The notes beneath the pieces are model-generated. The model did not search any database. It saw only the letters and a program-made list of their open reading frames with translations, and had not been told where the DNA came from. Source: WHSW01 sp963851045 (GTDB taxonomy: Bacteria > Actinomycetota > Thermoleophilia > Solirubrobacterales > 70-9). From it: a stretch of 64,000 nt of DNA. Positions within the stretch are counted from its first letter, which is position 1. Every line of letters starts with the position of its first letter. The position numbers were made by a program, and so were the translations under genes. Where the stretch lies: positions 1,844,424 through 1,908,423 of the forward strand of contig CAWKNC010000002.1 in the NCBI GenBank assembly GCA_963851045.1, given 5' to 3'. Of this stretch, positions 17,824 to 29,090 are shown in pieces.

Positions 17824-19287
17824 ATGAGCCGAAACCCACGCGCCTTCATGGAGATCCGCCGGGTCTCCGATCCGGAGCGCGACCCAGGAGAGCGGGTCGG
17901 CGACTACCGCGAGATCTTCGGGGTCCTCCCCGCCGACGAGCTGCGCCTTCAGGGCGCGCGATGCATGGACTGTGGCGTCCCCTTCTGCAACTCGGCCTGC
18001 CCCCTCGGCAATCTGATCCCGGACTGGAACGACCTCGTCCGCCGAAACGACTGGAAGGCGGCATGCGAGCAACTTCACGCCACCAACAACTTCCCCGAGT
18101 TCACCGGCCTGATCTGCCCCGCCCCCTGCGAATCGGCGTGCGTCCTCGCCATCGACGACGACCCGGTGATGATCAAGCAGATCGAGTACGCGATCGTCCA
18201 TCGCGGCTTCGAGGAGGGCTGGATCAAGCCGAACCCACCGCAGCGCCGCACCGGCAACAGGATCGCGGTGATCGGCTCCGGGCCGGCTGGGCTCGCCGCC
18301 GCCGCCGAGCTCAACCAGGTCGGCCATGAGGTCACGGTCTATGAGCGCGACGAGGCCCCGGGCGGGCTGATGCGCTTCGGCGTGCCCGACGCCAAGCTCG
18401 AGAAGTGGATGATCGACCGGCGCGTGAAGTTGCTTGAAGAGGAGGGCGTGAGGTTCGAGTACGACGCCGAGGTGGGCGGCAACGTCGACGCCGCGAAGCT
18501 CGCGGCTGAATGCGACGGGGTCGTTATCGCGATCGGCTCGCGCGTCGAACGCGACTTCGAGGCGCCCGGGCGCGAGCTCGCCGGCGTTCACTTCGCGATG
18601 GACTACCTCTATCAGCGCAACCGCTTCGTGGCCCGCGACGGCGGTCAGGTCGCGCGCGACACCGAACCGGGTAAGGAGATCGTCGCCGAGGGCAAGCACG
18701 TCGTCGTCATCGGCGGCGGCGACACCGGCATGGACTGCATCTCCAACGCCAACCGCGAGGGCGCGCTCTCGGCCACCCTGCTCGACGTCTATCCCGAGGT
18801 GCCCTCCGATGGCCGCTACCCGGATACGCCGTGGCCCCTCGCCCCGAAGCGCTCCTTCACCACCTACGCGCTCGATGAGGGCGGCGAGCGTCGCTTTGGC
18901 CACCAGGTGATCGGCCTCGAGGGCGACGGCGAGCGCGTCACCAAGCTGATCGGCCGCCGCGTGACAGGCAACTCCTCGCGCACGCTCGAGCCGGTGCCGG
19001 ACAGCGAGTTCACGATGCCCGCGGACCTCGTTTTGATCGCGATCGGCTTCCTTCACCCCGCCCACGACGACGTCGTCGGCTCGCTCGGGCTCGAGACCGA
19101 CAAGCGCGGAAACGTCGACGCGCGCCACTTCACGACCTCGCACGAGGGTGTCTATGCGGCCGGCGACGCGCGCATCGGTCAGTCGCTGATCGTCAGCGCA
19201 ATCGCGGAGGGCCGCCGCTGCGCGCGGGCGGTCGACCGGCACCTGACCGAGCCGAGCGGTCGCTGGCGCCCACGCACAGGCAGCTAA
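17824..19287 (+). CDS. gltD: Glutamate synthase (NADPH) small subunit
   Basis: The 487-residue product is the FAD/NADPH-binding beta subunit of glutamate synthase. N-terminal cysteines for two 4Fe-4S clusters lie in CMDCGVPFCNSACP and CPAPCESACVL. The FAD dinucleotide fold begins at IAVIGSGPAGLAAAAEL (about residue 147) and the NADPH fold at HVVVIGGGDTGMDCI (about 295). The C-terminal GVYAAGDARIGQSLIV segment closes the FAD site. It passes electrons from NADPH to the large subunit. The ATG lies 26 bp after the gltB stop, so the two are co-transcribed. It ends 160 bp before glnN. Confidence 0.97.
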   Translation: MSRNPRAFMEIRRVSDPERDPGERVGDYREIFGVLPADELRLQGARCMDCGVPFCNSACPLGNLIPDWNDLVRRNDWKAACEQLHATNNFPEFTGLICPAPCESACVLAIDDDPVMIKQIEYAIVHRGFEEGWIKPNPPQRRTGNRIAVIGSGPAGLAAAAELNQVGHEVTVYERDEAPGGLMRFGVPDAKLEKWMIDRRVKLLEEEGVRFEYDAEVGGNVDAAKLAAECDGVVIAIGSRVERDFEAPGRELAGVHFAMDYLYQRNRFVARDGGQVARDTEPGKEIVAEGKHVVVIGGGDTGMDCISNANREGALSATLLDVYPEVPSDGRYPDTPWPLAPKRSFTTYALDEGGERRFGHQVIGLEGDGERVTKLIGRRVTGNSSRTLEPVPDSEFTMPADLVLIAIGFLHPAHDDVVGSLGLETDKRGNVDARHFTTSHEGVYAAGDARIGQSLIVSAIAEGRRCARAVDRHLTEPSGRWRPRTGS

Positions 19288-19447
19288 CCCGTACAACAGG
19301 GCGAACGGATCCCGGCTAGATTTGGACGTTCGGACAGAAGGGCCGATGGGCCCCAGCCCTACGCTTGAGGCCTCGAATCCGACCCGACCAAAGCACGGGT
19401 CCCGCCACCGCGCGGGACCATAGTCCTGTAGGAGGCTGAACACCCCG
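19288..19447 (+). promoter_or_regulatory. glnN leader with perfect hairpin before the ribosome binding site
   Basis: This 160-bp gap separates gltD from glnN. GGTCCCGC (19398-19405) and GCGGGACC (19412-19419) make a perfect 8-bp stem with a CACCGC loop, 10 nt upstream of the AGGAGG (19430-19435) that serves the glnN ATG. A shorter TCCT/AGGA pairing (19424-19433) could cover the Shine-Dalgarno. Upstream, around 19338-19360, are further GGGCC/GGCCC self-complementary stretches. A terminator-like or translation-control element is possible; I do not recognise a known glutamine-responsive RNA. Confidence 0.4.
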
Positions 19448-21601
<2,154 letters not shown>

Positions 21602-21630
21602 GCTCACCCCGTACTCGTCTTCACACGGCG

Positions 21631-21676
21631 CGAGTCGCACCTAACGTCGCCGGGGGCGACGTTAGCCGCGTCTCGC
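21631..21676. repeat. 46-bp palindromic element, copy 1 (bidirectional terminator position)
   Basis: The core is a perfect 11-bp inverted repeat, CTAACGTCGCC (21641-21651) and GGCGACGTTAG (21655-21665), with a GGG loop. Outer arms CGAGTCGC (21631-21638) and GCGTCTCG (21668-21675) pair with one mismatch. It lies between the convergent glnN and propeller-protein genes and includes the latter's stop codon, so it may end transcription from both sides. A second copy, 36 of 46 positions identical, lies at 38093-38138. Confidence 0.75.
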
Positions 21677-24600
21677 TCGGGTTTTCGGGCAGAAGGCGAC
21701 GACGCGGCTCTCGCTGACCTTGCCGGCGGCGCTCCTTGCCTTCAGCGCAATGGAGTTGCCGCCCGTCTTGAGTCCGCCGAAGGTCACCTTCTTCGGGAAC
21801 TTCTTGGCACTCGCCTTCTTTTTGTTGTTGGCGGCGACCTTGAGCTTCTTGAGGCCGGCCGCCTTGGCCGCACCCTTGTTGAAGGTGATACGGAGCTTGT
21901 TGCCCTTGCGCTTCACGGACTTGACGATCGAGTCCCATAGCCCGCCGGTGATCAGCTCAGCGTTGCCGACACCGTCGATCGCCTCACTGCGGAACGTGTA
22001 GGCGCCGGCCTTCGTGGCCGAATACATCTCCGACTTCTTCGGCGTGCGCGCGCGCCAGGGCTCGTAGGCGCGGCCGTTGCGTGACACGGTGACGTTGCGA
22101 TAGGCGATCCCGGCACCGGCGTCGCTGCCGCCGAACTTCACCTTCAGCTTGGCGCAGCTGCCCTTCTTCGCCTTCGCGGACTTGATCTTGCTCTTCGGCG
22201 GGGTGGTGTCGATCGCGTTGACGTAGTTGGGCGTGATGATCGCCTCGTTGCGGTCGAAGACGATCGAGGCACCGTTGGAGATCGAGTCGCCGGTCACCAG
22301 CCCGGGCTTCGACTCGACGGCGAAGGTCACGCCCCCCTGCCCTTCAGGCGGGTTCACATCGGGCGGCAAGAAGCCAATGCTCGGGTCGGTCTGCAGCTCG
22401 CCCGTCGCCGGGTCGAGACCCTGCAGATGCCAGCTGAGCACGTTGGTCTGGCGATTGAGCTCGGCGTCGACCTGGACGATCAGGTTCTGCGCTGGCCGCA
22501 GGTCGACCGTGTCGGTCCAGTTCTGCAGGCCGGCGGGCGGGCTGATCACCGTGTCGTTGCCGAAGAACACCGGGCCGAGCTCAAGCGTGTCCAGGTCGTA
22601 CTTCGACGCGTCGAGCTGGTCAGTGACCCGCACCTCGTGCGCCGGAGCGCCCGCGTCGGCCTTGTTCTCGAACAACACCACGTAGGGCATCGGCCCGCCG
22701 GGGGTGACGAAGTGGCCCGCGCCGGAGCCCTGCGGACCGACCTTGTCGTTCGGGTCCGCGGGATAGAAGACCTCGAGGTTGAACGGGGGCGGCGGAGGAG
22801 GCGGCGGTGGCGGAGGAGGCGCCGGCGGCGGCGGTTGCGGAAGCTCCTCTGGCGGTGGACCGTTCGGATCAGGCGGGAGCGGCGGCGGATCTGAGCGTCG
22901 GCAGATCTCGAACACGGCGCCGTTGATCTCGGCCTCGGTCTTGCCCTTGAAGAACGGGTTCGTCGGATCCTTCTTCGCGGCGGCCTTGAGGTACTCGGTC
23001 AGCTTCGCCTCCCAGGCACCGACGATCAGCGCCGCGAAGGTCTCGAACTGGCCGCTCAAAAGGGCGTCTGCGGCGGCCTCCTGAAGCCCGATGTCGACCG
23101 CCTCGACGGTCTGGCCACCCTCGGCCAGCTCGTTGAGCGTGTCGTGCTCACCCTGGTCGATGTACTTGCGCGCCAGCAGACAGTCGGCGATCCATTCGCG
23201 CTGAGCCGTCATCGCGTTATTGCCGGTGCCGTCGCGCACCGACTTGAGGGCGTCGAGCGGGCCCGAGAGCGTCAGCGTCAGCTCGCCATTCGTCGCACCC
23301 GGCTTCGTTGACGAGGTCGGAGGCTCCGTCCCCGGCTTCGGCAGCCAACCACGGATCTGCATTCCCCCGGCGGTCCGCGTCACGGCGGGGTCGCGCTTCG
23401 TCGCGCCCGGACTGAAGGCGAGTGCATATGAAATGTCGACGTTCGACGCCCCTCCGGCCATGTGCAGGACCCCGCTCTCATCGGTGGCCGACTGACTGGA
23501 GACGTCATTCGTCAACCGCGCGGATGCATCGGTTGGATCGATCGTGCTGTCGGCGATGTGGTCCGCGACGGCGCTCGCCTGCAGCTTGTAGATCGCGTGC
23601 GCCGGGCCGATCGGCGTGAACTTGATCAGGAAGATCTTCGACGATTCGGGCGGGATGCGGTCGATGCTGACGGCAAGCCCATGGGAGGCACCGTTGTCGA
23701 TGTTAATTCCGCCCGCGCCTGTCCCGCTGACGTCGAACTCGCCGCCGGTATGGACACCATCGACGCGAACGACGGCGTTGGTGGCATCGACGTTGCCGAC
23801 GTTCGAGACGCTGAGGATCAGCGTCTTCGGGTAATTGCCGAGCGCACCAGCGTTGCCGAGGATCTCAGGCTTGATCCGTGCGCCGGCGAGACGGTCGAGC
23901 TGGAAGGCGTTGGGGAGCGTCTGAGTGACGCCGCCACGACTGACCACGATGTCGTAATCACCGGCGACGCCTCCCGCGAGGTTGAAGCGTGCCTCGAGAG
24001 CCCGAGCACCGGCCTTTGTCGCGACGGACAGCGGGACAAGGTCCGGATGGCCGGCGCGGACGAGCCGGACGTCGGGATTCCCTGTCAAACCGGCGCCCTT
24101 GAGGGTGAGCGTCGCGATCCCCGGGCCGGCGTGATCGGGCGTGACCGCGGTAAGCGTGAATCCGGGACAACCGTCCGGCGTTGTCGCGAACTGCGTCGGG
24201 CAGTTGTCGCTGACATCCGGGACGCCGTCGTTGTCGTCGTCAGAATCGCAAGCGTCACCCTGCGAATCGCCGTCGGCGTTCGCCTGGTCGGCGTTCGCCA
24301 CGTTCGGGCAGTTGTCGATCGCGTCCACGATCCCGTCGCCGTCGGTGTCCGTCGGGGGCGGCGCCTCGCGGTCGAAGATGGCGAGGCCGTAGTTGTTGCC
24401 GACACCCGCGATGAAAGTCTCTCCATCGGGGCTGATCGTGGGGGCGCCGCCGATGCCGCCATTCCCAAATGCGTTGTGGCAGCCGTCGGTGCCACCCTCA
24501 TTGACGCACCCCGCCTGCCCGGCCGGCTGGGTCAGCTCGCCGGTGCTCGGGTCGCGATCGAAGGCAGCGATGCCGGCGCCGCCGGTGTAAACGCTCCGTC

Positions 24601-25783
24601 CGTCTGCGCTCACGGCGGAGTCGAACGCATCGGTCAGCGCGCGTCCGTTCTGGCAGTTTCCGCCGAGCCCGTCGAGGCCGTTCTCGGATATGCAGCCAGC
24701 CGTTCCCGGTTTCTGATCGAGCTCGCCGTGAGTCGCCCCACCGCTCGTGTCGCGGTCGAAGATCGCGACCGCGTTGGAGGCATTCGCCGGAACGTAGACG
24801 TTCTTGCTGTCGGCGCTGACCACGGGGCTCTTCATCGAGCCGCCGCCGCCATCCTGGTCGGTTGCCCTGCTGTCCGCGCATCCGCCGTCGTCGGTGGGGG
24901 GCTGCGCAATGCACCCCTCCGCCCCGGCCTTCTGCGTGAGGAGCCCGGTGGTGAGGTTGCGATCGAATACCAAGACCCCGTCGGTATTCCGCCCGGTGAC
25001 GTAGACGCTCCTCCCGTCGGGGGCGATCGCGATGCCCTCCGGATGCACGAGCAGCCGCCCGTTGACGCACTCGCCTCCCGTGCCGTCGTCGGAAATGCAG
25101 CCGTCGGTGCCGGCCGGTTGTTCAAGGTCGCCGGAGACCGGGTCGCGATCGAAGATCACGACGGAGTTGCCGAAGTCGGTGCCCGCGACGTAGACGTTGA
25201 GGCCGTTCGGACTAACGACAATGCGGTCCGGCCTGCCCATCCCGCGGACGTCTCCACACGGCGGACCGACCGTCGCGTCGTAACACGCCCCGGGCGTCAG
25301 TTCGCCGGTCGAGGTGTCGCGTGTGAACTCCCGCACCGACATGGTGTGGTAATCCGACACGTAGACGCTCTTACCGTCCGGGCTGATCGCGACGCCAGTT
25401 GCCTTACTAAGTCGGTCCAGCGATTCACAGGTACCGGCGCCGAACGTTGGGTCGCGAAAGCAGCCGGCGGTGCCGGCCTTCTGCGTGATCACGCCTGTGT
25501 CCAGATCGCGGTCGAGGATCGCAAGGGTGCCTCTCACCGCATCGTTGGTGTAGTTGAAGGAGACCGTGTAGACGTTCTTGCCGTCGGGGCTCACGGCTGA
25601 GTCGGTGGCGGCCACGCCACGCCCCGAAGCGCACTGCGCGGGAACCCCACCCTCATAGATGCAGCCGGCGGTTCCCGCCTTCTGGGTCAGCTGGCCAACG
25701 CTGGCACTCGCCTCGCTCGCGCCGAGAAAGAGCGCGGTCGCGCCAACAGCCAACCCGGCAAGCGCAACGCGACTCGTCCTCAC
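21662..25783 (-). CDS. Large secreted beta-propeller / TSP3-repeat protein
   Basis: The 1373-residue protein starts at a GTG (25781-25783) after GGAGGT and has a signal peptide (LAGLAVGATALFLGASEASA). Residues about 30-480 hold roughly eight propeller blades, each with a LTQKAGTAGC-like strand, a Gly/Cys-rich loop and SPDGKNVYV. Two thrombospondin type 3 calcium-binding repeats follow (about 485-535; DTDGDGIVDAIDNCPN, DSDDDNDGVPDVSDNCP). Then come an IPT-like and a DUF11-like domain, a helical segment, a pure-proline linker (near 1040) and C-terminal domains including FENKADAGAPAHEVRVTDQL. The last 60 residues are Lys/Ala-rich. It is exported and probably binds calcium and surface or matrix ligands. 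No enzymatic residues were found; a lactonase role for the propeller is not supported. Confidence 0.85.
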   Translation of the reverse strand: MRTSRVALAGLAVGATALFLGASEASASVGQLTQKAGTAGCIYEGGVPAQCASGRGVAATDSAVSPDGKNVYTVSFNYTNDAVRGTLAILDRDLDTGVITQKAGTAGCFRDPTFGAGTCESLDRLSKATGVAISPDGKSVYVSDYHTMSVREFTRDTSTGELTPGACYDATVGPPCGDVRGMGRPDRIVVSPNGLNVYVAGTDFGNSVVIFDRDPVSGDLEQPAGTDGCISDDGTGGECVNGRLLVHPEGIAIAPDGRSVYVTGRNTDGVLVFDRNLTTGLLTQKAGAEGCIAQPPTDDGGCADSRATDQDGGGGSMKSPVVSADSKNVYVPANASNAVAIFDRDTSGGATHGELDQKPGTAGCISENGLDGLGGNCQNGRALTDAFDSAVSADGRSVYTGGAGIAAFDRDPSTGELTQPAGQAGCVNEGGTDGCHNAFGNGGIGGAPTISPDGETFIAGVGNNYGLAIFDREAPPPTDTDGDGIVDAIDNCPNVANADQANADGDSQGDACDSDDDNDGVPDVSDNCPTQFATTPDGCPGFTLTAVTPDHAGPGIATLTLKGAGLTGNPDVRLVRAGHPDLVPLSVATKAGARALEARFNLAGGVAGDYDIVVSRGGVTQTLPNAFQLDRLAGARIKPEILGNAGALGNYPKTLILSVSNVGNVDATNAVVRVDGVHTGGEFDVSGTGAGGINIDNGASHGLAVSIDRIPPESSKIFLIKFTPIGPAHAIYKLQASAVADHIADSTIDPTDASARLTNDVSSQSATDESGVLHMAGGASNVDISYALAFSPGATKRDPAVTRTAGGMQIRGWLPKPGTEPPTSSTKPGATNGELTLTLSGPLDALKSVRDGTGNNAMTAQREWIADCLLARKYIDQGEHDTLNELAEGGQTVEAVDIGLQEAAADALLSGQFETFAALIVGAWEAKLTEYLKAAAKKDPTNPFFKGKTEAEINGAVFEICRRSDPPPLPPDPNGPPPEELPQPPPPAPPPPPPPPPPPPFNLEVFYPADPNDKVGPQGSGAGHFVTPGGPMPYVVLFENKADAGAPAHEVRVTDQLDASKYDLDTLELGPVFFGNDTVISPPAGLQNWTDTVDLRPAQNLIVQVDAELNRQTNVLSWHLQGLDPATGELQTDPSIGFLPPDVNPPEGQGGVTFAVESKPGLVTGDSISNGASIVFDRNEAIITPNYVNAIDTTPPKSKIKSAKAKKGSCAKLKVKFGGSDAGAGIAYRNVTVSRNGRAYEPWRARTPKKSEMYSATKAGAYTFRSEAIDGVGNAELITGGLWDSIVKSVKRKGNKLRITFNKGAAKAAGLKKLKVAANNKKKASAKKFPKKVTFGGLKTGGNSIALKARSAAGKVSESRVVAFCPKTRARRG

Positions 25784-25973
25784 GATTCAGACCTCCGTGT
25801 CGTCTGAACGACCATAACCTCCATCCAGACCATCGTCCAGTGCAGGCGTCCAACTGGCGTCCAACGCCCCCCACCCCGCCGAACGTCCCAAATACCCCCC
25901 GCTACGGAACAACGCGGGACGTTCACCCCCCGCACCGCCCCCGCACCGCCCCCGCACCGCGCCGGGCGGGCGG
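25784..25973. promoter_or_regulatory. Upstream region of the propeller gene with direct and inverted repeats
   Basis: This 190-bp gap separates the alpha/beta hydrolase stop (25974) from the propeller start (25783). It has a perfect 10-bp direct repeat GGCGTCCAAC at 25855-25864 and 25866-25875 (11-bp period, one helical turn). It also has a perfect 9-bp inverted repeat GAACGTCCC (25881-25889) / GGGACGTTC (25916-25924), and three copies of an 11-bp GCACCGCCCCC-type unit at about 25926-25960. The direct repeat lies 72-92 bp before the start codon, a good position for an activator; the inverted repeat could be an operator or the upstream gene's terminator. Confidence 0.5.
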
Positions 25974-27362
25974 CTAGTTGCCGAAGGCCTCGACCAAGAA
26001 CGGCTTGACGGTCTTGAGGTAGTCGTTTTTCGCGGGGCGTGCGATCAGCGGGTCGAGATGGCTTGTCTCGGGGTCGCGGTTGACCAGCGTCGCCTGGGCC
26101 TTTGTGGTCTTGGTGCGCCTGATGAAGTTACGCGCGCCCTTGAGCACATCGCCGTCGGTGTTGGCGGTCTGGAAAACGTAGAGGGGGAGGTCGATCCTGG
26201 CCGTGTGCTTCAGCCGCAGGCCGAGGAACTTCGCCACGTCGTTCTGCTTCATCCGATCGGCACCGTTGGCGTCGATCGTGATCCGCCGCGGGAAATACCA
26301 ATCGACCCCGTTGGTGGGCTCCTGGCCGAAGACCTGGGCGATCCGCGAGACGGGTGTGATGCCGCCGTCGCGCCAGTCGGCCGGCTGCACGCTCGTGTCG
26401 AGCCCGCCGGCGTTGACATGGAGAAGGCCGAGCGAGGGCGGCGAGGTGTCGCGATCGAACGCATAGCCGAGGATCGCCCGGTTGGTCGCCGGCACCGGCG
26501 GCTTGAACTCCTCCGGCAGCAGCGAGAAGTTCTGAAGCGTCGAGCCGTCGCCGGTGGGATCGAGCCTTGCGAAGAGGCCGCCGATCTCGGCAAACAGCCC
26601 GGCCGCCTCGGGCACGCCGATCCCGAGCAGATCGAGGAAGGGGCTCGTATCGGGCTGGTTGAGCTCGCTCACAGCCGCCTGAGCCTGCGCGAGGTTGTAG
26701 GGGTCGAAGCTGCCCAGCAGGCCCCCGTCGATGAGAACCGTCCCCTCGAGATCCTTGTAGCCGGGCCTGCCGTTGAAGTCCCATGCGGCGTACGAGATCG
26801 CGAGGGAGGCGCCAACCGAGTGGCCGCCGAGAACGACCTCCTTGCCCTTCTTGCGGGCCTTGCGCACGACCGCGCGCACGTCGTTGAGGGCCACCTCCAT
26901 CCCCCACTCCTTCGCGAAGGCGAACTTGGAGTTGTCGAGGAACTCGTAGTGGCTCGGCGGCGTGGCGCCGTCGATCCAGCCGAGGTAGTAATCGAAGACC
27001 TCTTGGAGCGTCTTCGTCCCGGCGAGGCCCTCCTCGAACATCGCCGTGTCCTCGAGGACGTTCTCGCGGCGGTCGACGGCCCAGACCTGTAGGCCTGGGA
27101 CCTTCTTGGCGAGCCACCGGCCCGTGGGGGTGAAGTTCCCGGCGCCCCCATCGGTGCCCGGGATGAGCACGAGGACGCGATCGGCCGACTTCGGGCCGAA
27201 CTCGTGGACGGTGACGCGGTTGTACTGCGCGGGGCCTGGCGCGGACGGCGTCGCGACCGTGGTCACCCGTTCGGAGACCGCGGCGGGCGCCGCGGGCGCC
27301 GCGAGCAGCGCGACGGTGACCGTCGAAGCAAACGCCCCGACGATCCGAGCCCGCGCTCTCAC
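25974..27362 (-). CDS. Secreted alpha/beta-hydrolase
   Basis: The 462-residue protein starts at GTG (27360-27362), 4 nt after the stop of the zinc-ribbon/HTH gene, so the two form an operon. A signal peptide covers about 1-30 (VTVALLAAPAAPAA). The hydrolase fold shows VLVLIPGTDGGAGNFTP as the oxyanion-loop strand and a nucleophile elbow GGHSVGASLAISYA near residue 185. Later blocks include a probable acid/His region near DTDGDVLKGARNF and SHLDPLIARPAK. Esterase or lipase activity is likely; a long insertion (about 220-330) could be the lid or substrate domain. The substrate is not readable. Confidence 0.85.
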   Translation of the reverse strand: MRARARIVGAFASTVTVALLAAPAAPAAVSERVTTVATPSAPGPAQYNRVTVHEFGPKSADRVLVLIPGTDGGAGNFTPTGRWLAKKVPGLQVWAVDRRENVLEDTAMFEEGLAGTKTLQEVFDYYLGWIDGATPPSHYEFLDNSKFAFAKEWGMEVALNDVRAVVRKARKKGKEVVLGGHSVGASLAISYAAWDFNGRPGYKDLEGTVLIDGGLLGSFDPYNLAQAQAAVSELNQPDTSPFLDLLGIGVPEAAGLFAEIGGLFARLDPTGDGSTLQNFSLLPEEFKPPVPATNRAILGYAFDRDTSPPSLGLLHVNAGGLDTSVQPADWRDGGITPVSRIAQVFGQEPTNGVDWYFPRRITIDANGADRMKQNDVAKFLGLRLKHTARIDLPLYVFQTANTDGDVLKGARNFIRRTKTTKAQATLVNRDPETSHLDPLIARPAKNDYLKTVKPFLVEAFGN

Positions 27363-27366
27363 TCAG

Positions 27367-27756
27367 CTACTTGGTCTCGCCCTCGAGACGCTTGCGCGCC
27401 TTGAGCACAGCCGGGACCGAGCAACGGACGACCTTGGCGATCTCGCCGTTGGGACGGTCCGGATCGCGATCGATCTCGAATTCGATCAGCGCGGTCGTGC
27501 GAATCTTCGCGCGCTCCTCGAGGGTCGAACCCTCCGGCGCGGCCGCATCGGCCTCCTCGGTGGCGAGGGCGCGGCGGCAAGACAGGCAGTAGGCCTTCTC
27601 GCCTCGACGAACCCAGCCTGCTGGCGGGCCTCGGCGCTCGTGGCCGGGCATCCAGCTCGAGATCACTCCGCAGCGGGCGCAGTGGGTCTCGTTGGCGCCA
27701 CGGCGGCGAGAGGGCTTGTTTACGAGACGATGAGTGCCTGTATCGGCGGCGGACAA
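27367..27756 (-). CDS. Zinc-ribbon / HTH small protein
   Basis: I place the start at the TTG 27754-27756 because AAGGAG lies 5 nt upstream and no better start follows before the first conserved block; an ATG start further upstream would read through that ribosome binding site. The 129-residue product has CARCG and CLSCR (about 30 residues apart), a likely zinc site, and a C-terminal helix-turn-helix-like stretch, PNGEIAKVVRCSVPAVLKAR (about 103-122), in a basic context. That suggests a nucleic-acid-binding protein. I do not recognise the family. Its leader (27757-27861) resembles the DEAD-box helicase leader 5 kb away, and it is co-transcribed with the secreted hydrolase downstream. Confidence 0.72.
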   Translation of the reverse strand: MSAADTGTHRLVNKPSRRRGANETHCARCGVISSWMPGHERRGPPAGWVRRGEKAYCLSCRRALATEEADAAAPEGSTLEERAKIRTTALIEFEIDRDPDRPNGEIAKVVRCSVPAVLKARKRLEGETK

Positions 27757-27861
27757 TGCAACTCCTTGGGTGAGCGATGGTGTCGATCCGAGGACCCCGA
27801 CAAGCACTCACAGGCGCACGACGGAACGCACTCGGGGGTCACGAGAGCATGCGACCCGGGC
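27757..27861 (-). promoter_or_regulatory. Conserved leader element, copy A
   Basis: Read on the plus strand, this leader shares ordered blocks with 33045-33147: TGCAACTCCTT (Shine-Dalgarno complement), TGAG, TGGTG, ATCC, GCACTCAC, GCACG and ACGGAAC, with only small gaps. On the transcript, GCGCC and AGUGC can form a small stem around UGUG (27813-27826), and GGGTC (27836-27840) can pair with GACCC (27853-27857) further upstream. The shared order and spacing, with different surrounding sequence, point to a regulatory element rather than chance. It may act as RNA or as a repressor site. Confidence 0.55.
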
Positions 27862-27954
27862 CACCTAATCTATCAAATCTCCGTATTCGTAACTCTTGTT
27901 GCAATCCGGACGCCCAATAGGGCAGGGATTCAAGTGTTCCGGGGGGACGAGCCG

Positions 27955-29076
27955 ATGAACCGTGTGAGGAGATGGACCACGGTGAATCGTAATCAGGAAA
28001 CAGAGCCCGAAAGGCCCGCGCGTGTCAGCGAGGCCACCTGGCTGTGCGAGAGCGCCAACGCCCGTCAGCGCATGCTGGACATGGACCATCGGCTCGGCCC
28101 GGTCCGCCGGCTCGCAATCGGCACCCTCGCGATCGCCGCACTCTCTCTGGGGCCGTGGCTCGGCTGGTGGACAATCCTGCCGCTCTTCGTCGCCGCCGCC
28201 GTCTTCGCGCTTGCCGCACGGCTGAGCGCGCGCACGGACCGGCCCGAGTACCCACTTTTCGCAGCCTTCGTCGGTTCGGAGCTCGTGATCACGGCGACCA
28301 TCGTCATCTCTCAGGAGCCCGTACTGATCCCATGGCTCGTGCTCCCGGTGATCACCCTCCCGGCACGCTTTTCGCTTCACGGCCTCGCCGCCGGCGTTGC
28401 CGTCTCGCTCGTTTGCATGGTCGCATCGGCGTTGCTCGTCGACGCGAGCGGCGTCTATGACTTCCCCCCGACCCTGGTTGCCCCGGTGGCGCTGTTGGGG
28501 GCAATCGGCATCCTCTCGACGGCGCTGATGCGCTCCGATGTTGAGCATCGAGACGAGGTCGTCCTCGACCAGCTCACCGGAATGCTCAACCGGCGCGCCC
28601 TCGACCGCCGCGTGGCGGAGCTCGAGCAGCAGTCCGCCGTCACCGGCGATCCTGTCGCGGTGATCATCGGCGACCTCGATCACTTCAAGGATGTCAACGA
28701 CACCCTCGGTCATGCGATCGGCGACGCAGTGCTCCGCGACGTCGCCTACACGATCCGAAAGCGCCTGCGCGCCTTCGACTTTGCCTACCGCATTGGCGGC
28801 GAGGAGTTCTTGATCCTGGTCCCGGGCGCCGACACCGATGCTGCGGCCGCGCTCGCGGAGTCGCTGCGGGCCGACCTCGAAAACGACGCCTTCAGCGGCG
28901 TCAACGTCTCGATGAGCTTCGGCGTAGGCGCCACCCGCCCGTTCGAGCCGCTGGATTACCAGCAGGTCTTCTGCCGCGCCGATAGCGCCCTCTACGAGGC
29001 CAAGCGCACAGGCCGCAACCGCGTCGTTGTCGACCACGACGAATCGGTTGAGGTCGCGGTCCCCACACCGGCCTAG
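27955..29076 (+). CDS. Membrane GGDEF-domain diguanylate cyclase
   Basis: The ATG at 27955 follows a GGGGGGA motif and gives 373 residues. The N-terminal half has about five to six hydrophobic helices (residues about 55-185, e.g. LAIGTLAIAALSLGPWLGWW). The GGDEF domain follows: DQLTGMLNRRALDRRV, IIGDLDHFKDVNDTLGH, and the active-site YRIGGEEFLILVPG. The inhibitory site RxxD is present as RAFD five residues before GGEEF, so product feedback inhibition is expected. The protein should make c-di-GMP at the membrane in response to a signal sensed by the helical bundle. It diverges from the zinc-ribbon/HTH gene across 198 bp. Matching turnover enzymes occur at 36.7-42.2 kb. Confidence 0.94.
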   Translation: MNRVRRWTTVNRNQETEPERPARVSEATWLCESANARQRMLDMDHRLGPVRRLAIGTLAIAALSLGPWLGWWTILPLFVAAAVFALAARLSARTDRPEYPLFAAFVGSELVITATIVISQEPVLIPWLVLPVITLPARFSLHGLAAGVAVSLVCMVASALLVDASGVYDFPPTLVAPVALLGAIGILSTALMRSDVEHRDEVVLDQLTGMLNRRALDRRVAELEQQSAVTGDPVAVIIGDLDHFKDVNDTLGHAIGDAVLRDVAYTIRKRLRAFDFAYRIGGEEFLILVPGADTDAAAALAESLRADLENDAFSGVNVSMSFGVGATRPFEPLDYQQVFCRADSALYEAKRTGRNRVVVDHDESVEVAVPTPA

Positions 29077-29090
29077 GACCGCGCGGGACG

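Noticed and set aside
19365..19391. CTCGAATCCGACCCGACCA resembling a tRNA 3' end
   Set aside because: No cloverleaf partner sequences upstream.
23462..25600. 712-codon plus-strand frame opposite the propeller protein
   Set aside because: Mirror of the repeat pattern of the true gene; no independent evidence.
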